From Prosthecochloris ethylica (GTDB taxonomy: Bacteria; Bacteroidota; Chlorobiia; Chlorobiales; Chlorobiaceae), in the NCBI RefSeq assembly GCF_015234275.1, contig NZ_JADGII010000001.1: a stretch of 64,000 nt of DNA. One strand, given 5' to 3'. Positions within the stretch are counted from its first letter, which is position 1. Every line of letters begins with the position of its first letter. The notes below the pieces were generated by a model. That model did no database searches, was not told where the DNA came from, and saw nothing but the letters and a program-made list of their open reading frames with translations. Positions 8,964 to 18,462 of the stretch are shown in pieces. The translations under genes and the position numbers were made by a program.

Positions 8964-9824
8964 ATGAGCAGACTCCGGCACGCCTGCATGATCGGGCGCC
9001 ACAGGACAACAGTTGCAGTCATCGACCATGGCCAGGCCAGCGGCATCCCGGTCATCACCAACTGCCGATCGGTTGCTGCAGGGACCGATCAGCTCCGCAG
9101 CACCGGCTGGGAGCAGGGAATGAAAAAAATAACACGTCTTCTGAAAAAAACCGGGACCACGAGCGTCGATATCATTTTCGAGCCTCCGATGACCTTTCCG
9201 GTTCATACGGTTCTTGCCCGGGACATATCGCCCGAGGCATGCTCCGCCCAGTGCCGGATTGAAGCCGCTGCACTCTTTGACGACCCTGATACCTACAGCT
9301 GGGAACTCTTTGCGTGCAACACGCCAGCCGCTCACTCAGAGCTTCAGAAAAACCTGATCCTGTTCTTCCATTCCCGGACAGTCATGCAAATCCGGAAGCA
9401 TCTGCAAAACACCGTCGATATCACCAGCTGTTCTCATGCTGTCGCACCATGTATCCGGCTCTCCGCCCTGCACGACACCCGCCTCATGATTCTGGAATGC
9501 GAACCTGAACATGTGTTCCTGTCGATCAGCAGCGGAGGAAAACCGGACTATTTCGGGTACTGGCCTCTCCACGACCGCCAGGACGCGCAATATTTCGCAC
9601 TCCACGAACTGCAGAACAGCGGCACACCAACCGGCTCGGAGATCTATGTTTCGGGAACACTGATACATGAGGAAAAGGACCTGGCAGAGAAACTCGAAAA
9701 ACAGAGCGGCTGCCGCCTGCTTCCGTTCGACCCGGTCCGGCTGTGCTCCCTCCAGGGGAAGCTGCGCCGGGGAGACACCCCGGAAACACAGAAAGCTGTC
9801 AGCGCAGCGCTGACAGCTTTCTGA
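8964..9824 (+). CDS. Unrecognised protein, possibly actin-like fold (PilM/GspL-like)
   Basis: I do not recognise this 286-aa protein with certainty. Three features suggest a degraded actin-fold ATPase of the PilM/GspL kind. These are an N-terminal GRHRTTVAVIDHG (like a phosphate-1 loop), a mid-protein ILECEPEHVFLSIS strand pair, and a C-terminal EIYVSGTLIHEEKDLAEKL followed by GCRLLPFDP (like the closing adenosine region plus a basic-acidic end). No transmembrane segment is evident. It is coupled to the ComEA-like gene, which would suit a pilus or DNA-uptake role; this is inference only. Confidence 0.5.
   Translation: MSRLRHACMIGRHRTTVAVIDHGQASGIPVITNCRSVAAGTDQLRSTGWEQGMKKITRLLKKTGTTSVDIIFEPPMTFPVHTVLARDISPEACSAQCRIEAAALFDDPDTYSWELFACNTPAAHSELQKNLILFFHSRTVMQIRKHLQNTVDITSCSHAVAPCIRLSALHDTRLMILECEPEHVFLSISSGGKPDYFGYWPLHDRQDAQYFALHELQNSGTPTGSEIYVSGTLIHEEKDLAEKLEKQSGCRLLPFDPVRLCSLQGKLRRGDTPETQKAVSAALTAF
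9791..9821 (+). terminator. Perfect 15-bp palindrome at the gene's 3' end
   Basis: GAAAGCTGTCAGCGC (9791-9805) pairs with GCGCTGACAGCTTTC (9807-9821) around one base. It lies inside the last codons of the preceding gene, whose TGA follows at 9822-9824. No T-tract follows, so termination is plausible but unproven. It could also act on the convergent asd transcript. Confidence 0.45.
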
Positions 9825-9860
9825 AACACACCCACCGACAGGACGGGCTCGTGCGCTGGC

Positions 9861-10880
9861 TCAGAGCCTGCCAACAAGCTGCTCGGCAATCTGGACCGCA
9901 TTTGTTGCCGCCCCTTTGCGGAGGTTGTCAGCGACAATCCACATGTTCAGTGTCTTCGGATGCCAGTAATCCCGGCGGAGCCTGCCCACAAAAACCTCGT
10001 CCTTTTCATAGGCGGTCAGCGGCATCGGATAGAGGTCCTGAGACGGATCATCCTGCACGGCGATACCCGGAGAAGACGCAAGAAGCCGACGCACCTCATC
10101 GATATCGAAATCGTCGTCGAACTCGATGTTGAGAGCCTCACCGTGACCGCCGTATACCGGAATACGCACCGTTGTCGGCGATACGCTGATCGCGTCATCC
10201 CCCATGATCTTGCGTGTCTCGTTCACCATTTTCATCTCTTCTTTCGTATACCCGTTCTCCTGGAACACATCGATATGCGGAACGGCATTGTAGGCGATCT
10301 GGTGAACATGGGTGAACGATTCCTGTTTCTCGCCGGCAAGCTCGGATTCGAGCGCATCGCGTCCCGCTTTTCCCTTGCCGGTTACCGACTGATAGGTGGA
10401 AACGATCACCCTGCGGATATGGTACCGCTCGTGCAGCGGCTTGAGAACCACCACCATCTGGATGGTGGAACAGTTGGGATTGGCGATAATCATGGCTGGC
10501 CGGCCGTCTTCACGGAAAATGGCGCCGGGGTTCACCTCCGGCACGACAAGCGGGACATCAGGGTCCATACGGAATGCCGATGAGTTGTCGATCACGACAG
10601 CCCCCTGCGACGCGGCAACAGACGCCCACTCCCTGCTGGCCCCGGAACCTGCTGAAAACAAAGCGATATCGACATCGGCAAAGACCTCTTTCGACGGTTC
10701 CTGCATAATGTAGGTGCGGCCTTTGAAGGAGATCTCCCTGCCTGCACTTCTGGCTGAGGCCAGCGGTACGATATCGCTCACCGGAAACCGGCGCTCTTCA
10801 AGAATATCCAGCATTGTTCTGCCGACAAGCCCGGTCGCGCCAAGTATGGCAACCCGGTAGGTCTTCTGTGTACTGCTCAT
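9861..10880 (-). CDS. asd: Aspartate-semialdehyde dehydrogenase
   Basis: It makes aspartate semialdehyde for Lys/diaminopimelate, Thr and Met synthesis. The N-terminal Rossmann motif is VAILGATGLVGRTML. The catalytic cysteine lies in IIANPNCSTIQMVV. The later YNAVPHID segment and the GHGEALNIEF histidine region are typical. The 339-aa length is normal. It is last of a minus-strand run epimerase-recA-dus-asd, 30 nt after dus. Confidence 0.94.
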   Translation of the reverse strand: MSSTQKTYRVAILGATGLVGRTMLDILEERRFPVSDIVPLASARSAGREISFKGRTYIMQEPSKEVFADVDIALFSAGSGASREWASVAASQGAVVIDNSSAFRMDPDVPLVVPEVNPGAIFREDGRPAMIIANPNCSTIQMVVVLKPLHERYHIRRVIVSTYQSVTGKGKAGRDALESELAGEKQESFTHVHQIAYNAVPHIDVFQENGYTKEEMKMVNETRKIMGDDAISVSPTTVRIPVYGGHGEALNIEFDDDFDIDEVRRLLASSPGIAVQDDPSQDLYPMPLTAYEKDEVFVGRLRRDYWHPKTLNMWIVADNLRKGAATNAVQIAEQLVGRL

Positions 10881-10910
10881 AAACTCTTTTTTCTGGTTTG
10901 TTCCGATCCT

Positions 10911-11951
10911 TTACCTGAGGACCAGACGTTTCGAATGATCGTTGAGAAACTCTGCATAGTCCCTGATTTTACCTTCCCGCTCATAGCCCTCGCACTCTTC
11001 TTCATAAGCCCGAAGAATCTCGATGACCTGCTGCCAGCTGTCTTCACGAACCAGCTTGTCGCGTACTTTCGATACTTTCGGCAGCCCTTTGAGGTAGGTG
11101 GCGTAATGACGCCTCATCTCCAGGGTTCCGTACCGCTCTCCCTTGTAGTGCACCGAGAGCCTGAGATGCTCGATGGCGACCTCGATCCTGTCATGGAAAT
11201 CAGGCTGCGAGCTGATCCGGCCGTGATCGAGCAGCTCTTTCGTCTGTCGGAAAATAAACGGGTTACCGATCGCGCCCCGCCCGATCATGATCGCATCGGC
11301 CCCGGTATGCCTGTACATCTCACGGGCATCTGCCGCGCACCAGATATCGCCATTGGCAATCACCGGCACGGTGGCACGCTCCTTCACCCGTGCTATCCAG
11401 TCCCAGTCGGCGACACCGCGGTACATTTCACTGCGGGTCCTGCCATGAATAGCCAGCGCCTGAATTCCGGCATCTTCAAGGCGGGGGATGATATCGAGGA
11501 TATTGATTGATTCGCGGTCCCATCCGAGCCGGGTCTTGACCGTCACCGGAACCGGAACCGCCTTGACGACCGCAGCTGTAATCGCAGCCATTTTTTCAGG
11601 TTCTTTCAACAGTGCCGCCCCGGCACCCTTGCCGGCGACTTTCTTTGCCGGACAGCCGAAGTTGATATCGATCCATGCAGGCCGGACGTCAGCGGCAATC
11701 GCTGCGGCCTCGGCCATAGCATCTTCACTGTTGCCGAAAATCTGGACCACGACGGGAGCCTCGTCGGGGTCGAACTCCATTTTGCGGAATGATTTGTCGA
11801 CCTGGCGGCGCAGCGCCTCGGCGCTGATAAATTCCGTGTAGACCACGTCGGCCCCGAACCGCTTGCAGATCTTCCTGAACGAACGGTCCGATACCTCTTC
11901 CATCGGGGCCAGCATCACCGGCCGCTTCATGTCAAAACCGCCTATCTGCAT
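10911..11951 (-). CDS. dus: tRNA-dihydrouridine synthase (DusB family)
   Basis: This FMN enzyme reduces uridines in tRNA D-loops. Family marks are MLAPMEEVSDRSFR at the N-terminus, DINFGCPAKKVAGKGAGAAL (catalytic Cys), TVKTRLGWD, and HGRTRSEMYRG. IMIGRGAIGNPFIF is the FMN phosphate site. The length (346 aa) is normal. The start is ATG 11951, one base after the recA stop; a second ATG at 11930 is possible. The near-overlap with recA suggests a shared transcript. Confidence 0.92.
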   Translation of the reverse strand: MQIGGFDMKRPVMLAPMEEVSDRSFRKICKRFGADVVYTEFISAEALRRQVDKSFRKMEFDPDEAPVVVQIFGNSEDAMAEAAAIAADVRPAWIDINFGCPAKKVAGKGAGAALLKEPEKMAAITAAVVKAVPVPVTVKTRLGWDRESINILDIIPRLEDAGIQALAIHGRTRSEMYRGVADWDWIARVKERATVPVIANGDIWCAADAREMYRHTGADAIMIGRGAIGNPFIFRQTKELLDHGRISSQPDFHDRIEVAIEHLRLSVHYKGERYGTLEMRRHYATYLKGLPKVSKVRDKLVREDSWQQVIEILRAYEEECEGYEREGKIRDYAEFLNDHSKRLVLR

Positions 11952-11952
11952 A

Positions 11953-13014
11953 TCACGGACCTGCAGGTTCTTCTGCCGGAGCAGGTGCCATCATCTCGCG
12001 AACCTGCTTCTGGATGGTCGCCAGCAGTTCGCTGTCCTCACGCAGCGCTTTTTTGACAGCCTCCCTGCCCTGGCCGAGTTTTTCGGAATTGTAGCTGAAC
12101 CAGGCTCCGGCTTTTTTGACAATACCGAACTCGACGGCGAGGTCGATGAGCTCTCCCATCATGGAAATACCCTCACCGTAGAGGATGTCGAACTCAACCG
12201 TCTTGAACGGTGGAGCCACCTTGTTTTTCACGACCTTCACCTTTGTCCGGTTGCCGATAATTTCAGCCCCGTCCTTGATCTGGGCTGTCCTGCGGATTTC
12301 GAGACGTACGGAAGAGTAAAACTTCAGGGCCTTGCCGCCGGTGGTTGTTTCAGGATTACCGTACACCACGCCGATCTTGTCTCGCAGCTGGTTGATAAAC
12401 ACCGCGACACAGCTGGACTTGGAAATGGCCCCGGTCAGCTTTCGCAGAGCCTGGCTCATCAGCCTGGCCTGAAGCCCCATGACGCTGTCGCCCATCTCGC
12501 CTTCGAGCTCTGCCTGCGGCACCAGGGCGGCCACGGAATCAACGACAATGATATCGACGGCACCGCTGCGCACGAGCGTTTCGACAATCGACAGGGCCTG
12601 CTCGCCCGATTCCGGCTGGCTGACCAGGAGAGAGTTGATATCAACCCCGAGCCGTTTTGCATACGCCTGGTCAAAGGCGTGTTCGGCATCCACCATGGCG
12701 GCCACCCCGCCCTGCTTCTGCGCCTCGGCGACGGCATGCAGAGCAAGCGTTGTCTTGCCTGACGACTCGGGCCCGTAGACTTCAATGACACGGCCCTTGG
12801 GAAAGCCGCCGACTCCAAGAGCGTAATCGAGGGCGATAGAACCTGTCGGCACAACCTGCACCGGCAGGACCGCTGCATCGCCAAGCCGCATGATCACCCC
12901 CTTGCCGAACTGTTTCTCGAGGGTTTCCATCGCGAGATTCAGCTGCTTGAGCTTTGCCGGGTCCATCTCTTTTTTGCCGGCAGGGTCCTGTTTCCTGGTA
13001 GAGGTATTCGACAT
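11953..13014 (-). CDS. recA: Recombinase RecA
   Basis: This is the homologous recombination and SOS coprotease filament protein. The Walker A motif is GPESSGKTTLALHAVAEAQ, Walker B is in DIIVVDSVAALVPQAELEGE, and loop L2 is around NQLRDKIGVVYGNPETTTGG. The length (353 aa) is normal. The C-terminus is Ala/Pro/Glu-rich. It lies 40 nt after the epimerase gene and 1 nt before dus. I see no SOS-box palindrome that I would defend upstream. Confidence 0.98.
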   Translation of the reverse strand: MSNTSTRKQDPAGKKEMDPAKLKQLNLAMETLEKQFGKGVIMRLGDAAVLPVQVVPTGSIALDYALGVGGFPKGRVIEVYGPESSGKTTLALHAVAEAQKQGGVAAMVDAEHAFDQAYAKRLGVDINSLLVSQPESGEQALSIVETLVRSGAVDIIVVDSVAALVPQAELEGEMGDSVMGLQARLMSQALRKLTGAISKSSCVAVFINQLRDKIGVVYGNPETTTGGKALKFYSSVRLEIRRTAQIKDGAEIIGNRTKVKVVKNKVAPPFKTVEFDILYGEGISMMGELIDLAVEFGIVKKAGAWFSYNSEKLGQGREAVKKALREDSELLATIQKQVREMMAPAPAEEPAGP

Positions 13015-13053
13015 AACTGTTGGATTGTCTCGATAGTAATTGAAAAATCGGCT

Positions 13054-14049
13054 TCAGCCGCAAATGGAGCGGAGCGTCTCCCGGACGGAACGGTACACCA
13101 TGCCAAGCTCTTCTACAGAACGACGGTTACTGTAAAACAGCTTCTTCCGGGCAAGCTTCATACTCTCGATACTGATATAGGGGCGCGTACCGGAAAGGGT
13201 TGCATAGAGTTCACCGCCAACCCCGAAAACCGAATGGAGCAGCGAAGGCGCTTCGAAGGCCTTCCTTGTCGAGCTTCCGGGAAGCTCTCCGATCATTGTA
13301 AACAATTCAGCGAACGAATAATTCCCGGCAGTCACCAGGTAGCGTTCACCGCAGACCCCGGAGGTCCATGCTGCAAGGTGCGCCCCTGCGACATCCTGCA
13401 CATCGACAATACTGATACCGCCGGCAGGATACAGCGGCATCCTGCCCCGGTAGATCGCCTGTACCGCCCTGGTCGAGGAATTCAGCGGCGCCTCGGGGCC
13501 TGACGGCCGCCCGATGACCACCCCGGGATTGACGAAAACCACGTCGAGCCCTTCGGCGATACCGCGCCGTCCCTCCATTTCAGCCAGGTATTTCGACTCC
13601 ATGTAGGCGATGCGATGCTGCCAGTCGGCAAACGGGGTGATTTCCGTTGCCGGTTCGCCACTCTCGCTGACACCGGCTGCAGCTACGGAGCTGGTATGCA
13701 CCAGGCGCTTCACCCCCTGGTACAGGCAGGCATTGACAAGATTTTCCGTACCGGCGACATTGGTCCTGTAGAGCCGGTGACGGTAGTTGCCGCTGTAGGC
13801 AATGAGGCCCGCACAATTGAACACGGCAGACACTCCGTGGCAGGCATCGAGAAGCGATAGCGGCTCGAGCAGGTCACCCTCCACACGCTCCACCTCCTCT
13901 CCCCGCAGAGCGTCCTGCGACGAGCCCGGGCGGACAAGCGCACGGACCTGAACTCCGTCTCCGTAACGGCGGTTCAGTGCACGAACCACCTCTGAACCGA
14001 TATAGCCTGTAGCACCGGTGACCAGTATAACCTGCCTGTTGTCTCCCAA
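13054..14049 (-). CDS. NAD-dependent epimerase/dehydratase (extended SDR)
   Basis: This is a 331-aa extended short-chain dehydrogenase. The nucleotide motif is LVTGATGYIGSEVVRAL and the catalytic pair is in AYMESKYLAEME (YxxxK), after LVHTSSVAAAG (Ser). It resembles dihydroflavonol-reductase-like and 3beta-HSD-like members acting on sugars, sterols or polyketides; the substrate cannot be inferred. It heads the run leading into recA. A paralogue of the same family is at 27778-28773. Confidence 0.8.
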   Translation of the reverse strand: MGDNRQVILVTGATGYIGSEVVRALNRRYGDGVQVRALVRPGSSQDALRGEEVERVEGDLLEPLSLLDACHGVSAVFNCAGLIAYSGNYRHRLYRTNVAGTENLVNACLYQGVKRLVHTSSVAAAGVSESGEPATEITPFADWQHRIAYMESKYLAEMEGRRGIAEGLDVVFVNPGVVIGRPSGPEAPLNSSTRAVQAIYRGRMPLYPAGGISIVDVQDVAGAHLAAWTSGVCGERYLVTAGNYSFAELFTMIGELPGSSTRKAFEAPSLLHSVFGVGGELYATLSGTRPYISIESMKLARKKLFYSNRRSVEELGMVYRSVRETLRSICG

Positions 14050-14270
14050 GATGTGTCCTGTCGTTACCGCTCTTATGAGTTTCTGTTCCTAAAAATAAGA
14101 AGAAAAATTACATTGCAGTCAAATCCAACTTCAGGGCACCTCGAAAAAGTACCGTGAGCACCCTGGGTGCACTGCGGACCGTGCAGAACAACTTTTCCGA
14201 CGCACCCTTCAGGCTGAAAAACGTTACACGTATGCAAGGCACAACCGGCACCATCCGTGAGGCGGCGGGG

Positions 14271-15506
14271 ATGATCACGGAAGGGGTCACCTCGAACGGG
14301 CTCAGAATCGTCACCAATACGGTCCCCCACGTCGAAAGCGTCACGCTCGGCGTCTGGATCAATGCAGGGTCACGTGAAGACCCTGACGACCTTCAGGGGC
14401 TGGCACATGTCGTCGAACACGCCGTGTTCAAAGGCACACCATCGCGCGACTACATTTCGATTGCCCGATGCATGGAGGACACCGGCGGCTATATCGATGC
14501 CTGGACCACCAAGGAAAACACCTGCCTCTGCATCCGCTGTCTCAGGGAGCATCTCGATCTTGCTTTCAGCCTGCTTTCCGACCTTTGTTGCAACCCGCTG
14601 TTTCCCGAAGAGGAAATCGACAAGGAAAAAGAGGTGATCATCGACGAGATCCAGAGTATCACCGACTCCCCCGAAGAAATGGTATTCGATGACTTCGATC
14701 TGCACGCCTTCGAAAACCACCCGCTAGGGCTACCGATCCTCGGCACGGAACAGAGCATCGAAGCGATCACGACCGGTCATCTGCGACAGTTCATGCAGAG
14801 CTTCTACACGGCACCGAACATGGTGATTTCAGCTGTCGGGAAGGTCTCTCACGAGGATATCCTCTCACGCGCCGAGACATATTTCAACCCGCTTCCGGCT
14901 GCGAAAGCGCCGAACCGTGACCGGAGAACATATAGGCCGGGCTGCTACACGCCGTTCAGCATCAGCAAACCCTTCCCCTCCTCCCAGGCACAGGTCCTGT
15001 ACGGAACAGTGGCCGAACGCTGCAACCGCCACTTCTACAGCCTGCTTGTGCTCAATACCCTGCTGGGCACCGGCATGAGCTCGACATTCAACCTGGAACT
15101 CCGGGAAAAAAACGCCCTCTGCTACAACGTCTATACCTCGCTGACACTGTATGACGATATCACGGTCTTCAACGTGTACGCGGGAACGGACAACAGCCAG
15201 ACCGGAGAGGTGCTCGATATCATCTCCGACATACTGCAGCAGAAAGCGCGCCCCTTCGTGAGCCGGGACGGACTGGAACGAGCGAAACAGCGGCTGACGG
15301 GGGCCATCATGATGGGGATGGAAAAAATGACCCGGCGCATGTCACGCAATGCCCGGGACCTGCTCTACTTCGGCAGGGTGATCGGAATCGAGGAAAAAAT
15401 CCGGCAGATTGACGCCATCACACCGGAAGCACTCCAGGAAGCCGCCACGTACCTGTTCCACAACCCGACCCCCTCGACACTCATCTACACCGCCGAAGAA
15501 GAGTAA
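14271..15506 (+). CDS. M16-family zinc peptidase (processing-protease type)
   Basis: The inverted zinc motif is in LAHVVEHAVFKGT (HxxEH), and the distal glutamate is in KEKEVIIDEIQS. The conserved N-terminal VTSNGLRIVTNTVPHVESVTLGVWI is present as consecutive blocks. The product is 411 aa from ATG 14271, preceded by GAGG; upstream GTG 14154 or ATG 14232 would add a non-conserved extension. The length is that of the single-chain bacterial homologues (YmxG-like) that pair or dimerise. No signal peptide is seen. A long repeat block follows. Confidence 0.88.
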   Translation: MITEGVTSNGLRIVTNTVPHVESVTLGVWINAGSREDPDDLQGLAHVVEHAVFKGTPSRDYISIARCMEDTGGYIDAWTTKENTCLCIRCLREHLDLAFSLLSDLCCNPLFPEEEIDKEKEVIIDEIQSITDSPEEMVFDDFDLHAFENHPLGLPILGTEQSIEAITTGHLRQFMQSFYTAPNMVISAVGKVSHEDILSRAETYFNPLPAAKAPNRDRRTYRPGCYTPFSISKPFPSSQAQVLYGTVAERCNRHFYSLLVLNTLLGTGMSSTFNLELREKNALCYNVYTSLTLYDDITVFNVYAGTDNSQTGEVLDIISDILQQKARPFVSRDGLERAKQRLTGAIMMGMEKMTRRMSRNARDLLYFGRVIGIEEKIRQIDAITPEALQEAATYLFHNPTPSTLIYTAEEE

Positions 15507-16038
15507 GGAGGAGGATGAAGGCATAATAGTGGTGAATAGTGATTGGTAAATGGTAAATAGTAAATCGTGATTGGTGTAGGGGCGAGCAACGCTCGCCCGT
15601 AACGAACCCCCGCCACCCGACGAACATGCCCGGTGTCAGCTGCCACTGCATCTGCAGCCAGGCAAGAAGATCAATCGCTGATACCACGCCTGTCCGGGTC
15701 AGCGCCGCTGACCCCTACGGGAGGGAAGAATGTTCGTGAATGGTGATTGGTGAATGGTAAATCGTGATTGGTGTAGGGGCGAGCGGCGCTCGCCCGCGAC
15801 GAACCCCGCCGCCCGACGAACACCCCCGGCACCTGCCGCCACAACACCTCATCTCACATTTTCTCGTCACTCGTCACTCGTCACTGGTCACTGCGCCGAA
15901 GGCGCTCCGGTCTCCCGTCTCCGGCCTCCGTTCTCCTGTCTTTTTCCCACGCTCGCCCGATTTTTCATTCTCTGCCAAAAATCCTATATTTAAGACTTTT
16001 ATTTCAGCAATCTTCACTTAACCTGAGCGAATACAGCA
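15507..16038. repeat. Intergenic repeat block 1 (REP-like palindromes)
   Basis: No gene is supported here. It holds three GTAG-headed palindromes: 15576-15598 (+, stem GGGCGAGC/GCTCGCCC), 15696-15718 (-, stem GGGTCAGC/GCTGACCC) and 15773-15795 (+, the first stem). Between them are TGAATGGTGATTGG-type short repeats. About 15795-15945 is an inverted copy of about 27405-27545. The A/T-rich end (15960-16038) probably holds the tig promoter and leader. Confidence 0.85.
15696..15795. repeat. REPIN-like pair in block 1
   Basis: A minus-strand palindrome ending CTAC (15696-15718) and a plus-strand palindrome starting GTAG (15773-15795) stand head to head with 54 nt between them. The two stems differ at the arm positions CGA/TCG versus TCA/TGA. 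Confidence 0.7.
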
Positions 16039-17325
16039 TTGCAACATACTATCAAGAACGTCAGCGAGACTGAGCAGCAGCTGGAAATTATCCTTCCGGC
16101 AGAGGAATTCAATCCCGAGGTAGAGAAAGAAATTCAGGATGCCAAGCGCACCATCCAGATCAAGGGTTTTCGCAAAGGTCATGCTCCGGCCGGCCTGATC
16201 AGAAAACTCATGGGGCAGGCCATCGAAGCCAAAGTGGCTGAGCAGCTCGCATCGAAGCATTTCGGCGACATCGCTGAAAAAGAGAGCATCAAGCCTGCAA
16301 GCCGGGCGCAGCTGGACGACTACTCGTTTGAAGGCGAACAGCTCACCATCAACCTGTCATACGAGGTTCATCCCGAGTTCGAACTCAAGGATTACAACGA
16401 CTACTCGTTTGTCGAAAACATCTACACGGTGACCGATGAGGATGTCGAAAACGAAATCAACCTGATCCTCAAGGGGCATGGTACACTGGTCAGTGTCGAT
16501 GATGCCGCCGAGGAAAAAGATACCGTGATTGCTGACCTGGTAAAAATGGATGCGGACGGTAACGAGCTCGAGGACCAGAAAACCGAGAACCACTCGTTCA
16601 ATCTCGAATACCTTCCGGCAGACAATCCGTTCAAGGAGGCACTCATCGGCGCGAAAGCCGACTCGACGGTCAAGGTAGAGACCAAGCCGGAAAACGAGGA
16701 TGACGAAAAATTCACCTACGAAGTTTCGGTCAAAGAGGTCAAGCGGATGGAACTGCCCGAACTGACCGAAGAGCTGCTCAAGGAAATCACCGGCGGCAAA
16801 TTCGAAGATATCGACAAATTCAGGCAGGACGTTCGCCAGCAGCTCGAAGAGCACTTCAGCCAGAAGTCCGAACAGGACCTGCTCGAAGCCATTTCATCGA
16901 AACTGATCGAGGAGAATCCGGTCCCGACCCCGTCGGCAATGGTGGACTCCTTCGAGAACATGCTGATCGAAAATGCCAAACGGCAGTTCGGCGGCAGCTT
17001 CCCGGAAGGCTTCGACGATAAAGAGCTGCGTGCATCGATGCGCCCGAACGCAGTCAAACACGCCCAGTGGATGCTCATCAGCCAGAAAATCGCTGAAACA
17101 AACAGCCTCGAAGTCAGCGACGAGGATATCAAGGAGTTTGCGGAAAAGGAAGCAGAAAAAAATCCCGGCGTCAATGCAGAAGATCTGGTCAAAACCTACA
17201 TGTCGACCGAGTTCAGGGATTATGTCACCGACTCTATCCTCAAGGACAAGATCTACGGCCTGATCAAATCGCAGGTAACGATCGAGGGAAAAAACACCCC
17301 TCTCCCGAAACATGGTGAAGGCTGA
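16039..17325 (+). CDS. tig: Trigger factor chaperone
   Basis: This is the ribosome-bound folding chaperone and prolyl isomerase. The N-terminal ribosome-binding domain shows IQIKGFRKGHAPAGLIRKLMG (the GFRxGxxP signature). A divergent FKBP-like domain (about 155-240) and a helical C-terminal domain follow. The length is 428 aa. The start is a TTG at 16039 (MQHTIKNVSETEQQLEI), which gives the normal N-terminus. The promoter presumably lies just past the repeat block. A strong terminator follows. Confidence 0.93.
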   Translation: MQHTIKNVSETEQQLEIILPAEEFNPEVEKEIQDAKRTIQIKGFRKGHAPAGLIRKLMGQAIEAKVAEQLASKHFGDIAEKESIKPASRAQLDDYSFEGEQLTINLSYEVHPEFELKDYNDYSFVENIYTVTDEDVENEINLILKGHGTLVSVDDAAEEKDTVIADLVKMDADGNELEDQKTENHSFNLEYLPADNPFKEALIGAKADSTVKVETKPENEDDEKFTYEVSVKEVKRMELPELTEELLKEITGGKFEDIDKFRQDVRQQLEEHFSQKSEQDLLEAISSKLIEENPVPTPSAMVDSFENMLIENAKRQFGGSFPEGFDDKELRASMRPNAVKHAQWMLISQKIAETNSLEVSDEDIKEFAEKEAEKNPGVNAEDLVKTYMSTEFRDYVTDSILKDKIYGLIKSQVTIEGKNTPLPKHGEG

Positions 17326-17344
17326 TACTGCCTGACATACAGTC

Positions 17345-17381
17345 AAAAAAAAGCAGGTGTCGTACGGCACCTGCTTTTTTT
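17345..17381. terminator. Bidirectional terminator between tig and nadC
   Basis: GCAGGTGTC and GGCACCTGC form a 9-bp stem (one G-U pair) around GTAC, with A-run before (17345-17352) and T-run after (17375-17381), so it serves both convergent genes. Confidence 0.9.
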
Positions 17382-17391
17382 ATAGACCGTT

Positions 17392-18270
17392 TTATGCAAA
17401 CGAGATGGTCATTGACAGATCGAGGGCTGTAACCGAATGCGTCAGTTCACCCACCGAAACATAATCAACACCGGTCTCCGCTATGGCAGCCACCCGCTCG
17501 AGATCCACATTGCCGGAAGCCTCGAGTACGATTCCGGAAGAGTGCTCCCTGACGAGCGATACAGCCTGACGGGTCTCGTCCAGTGAAAAGTTGTCGAGCA
17601 GCACAATATCAGGAGAGGCATCGAGCGCTTCCCGCAGTTCCTGCAGAGAACGCACTTCGGTCTCGATTTTCATTCCGATTCCCTTCTCTTTCAGGTACTC
17701 CCGGGCCCTGCTGACAGCCCTGGCGATCCCTCCTGCCGCGTCGATGTGATTATCCTTGATCAGGACAAGATCGAACAACCCGAAACGGTGGTTCTGACCC
17801 CCACCGGTTTTCACGGCCTCTTTATCAAAATACCGGAGCCCCGGAGCGGTTTTGCGGGTATCGAGGATCCTTGCCCCGGTATGGGCGACACGATCGACAT
17901 ACGAGCGCGTCCTCGTCGCGATACCCGACATGCGCTGCATGAAATTGAGCGCTGTCCGCTCGGCAACGAGCAGGGATGAAATACGGCCTCTGACCTCCAG
18001 CACACGGTCACCAGGCTTCAGCAATGCTCCATCGTGCATGAACACCTCCATATCAATGGATTCATCCATCAGCCCGAACACCTGCCTGGCAACGGCGACT
18101 CCGGATAACACCCCCCGTGATTTTGCTGTCACGACAGCGCTGCCCTGCTGCTCCGGTTCAATGGTAGCGAGCGTCGTCACATCACCATCGTAGCGATCCT
18201 CCTCGAGGGCCTGCATAATGGCCCGGGTTCTGCACATTTCGAAAAAATCATGAAAATCACGCTGTTTCAT
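17392..18270 (-). CDS. nadC: Nicotinate-nucleotide pyrophosphorylase (QPRTase)
   Basis: It converts quinolinate and PRPP to nicotinate mononucleotide in NAD synthesis. The ALEEDRYDGDVTT N-terminus is present, followed by LNFMQRMSGIATRT and ILDTRKTAPGLRYFDKEAV (substrate arginines and lysines). KTGGGQNHRFGLFDLVLIKD and the C-terminal VDYVSVGELTHS complete the signature. The 292-aa length is normal. A small hairpin with T-run at 18288-18306 on the minus strand sits upstream of the start and could be an attenuator. Confidence 0.95.
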   Translation of the reverse strand: MKQRDFHDFFEMCRTRAIMQALEEDRYDGDVTTLATIEPEQQGSAVVTAKSRGVLSGVAVARQVFGLMDESIDMEVFMHDGALLKPGDRVLEVRGRISSLLVAERTALNFMQRMSGIATRTRSYVDRVAHTGARILDTRKTAPGLRYFDKEAVKTGGGQNHRFGLFDLVLIKDNHIDAAGGIARAVSRAREYLKEKGIGMKIETEVRSLQELREALDASPDIVLLDNFSLDETRQAVSLVREHSSGIVLEASGNVDLERVAAIAETGVDYVSVGELTHSVTALDLSMTISFA

Positions 18271-18462
18271 AAATCTGTACGCATGAAAAAAGCTCCGCTA
18301 CAGAGCTGTGTTGACAAGTTCTTCCTGTAGATGAAAGTAACATTTTTTAGGCTCTTCAGGCACCGTTGCCCCAGGCATCGGCAATCCGCCGCTTTGCCGG
18401 GGATAATTTTATCATTACCATTGATTTTACACGGCTGTAACATCTAACTCCACTGCACGATC

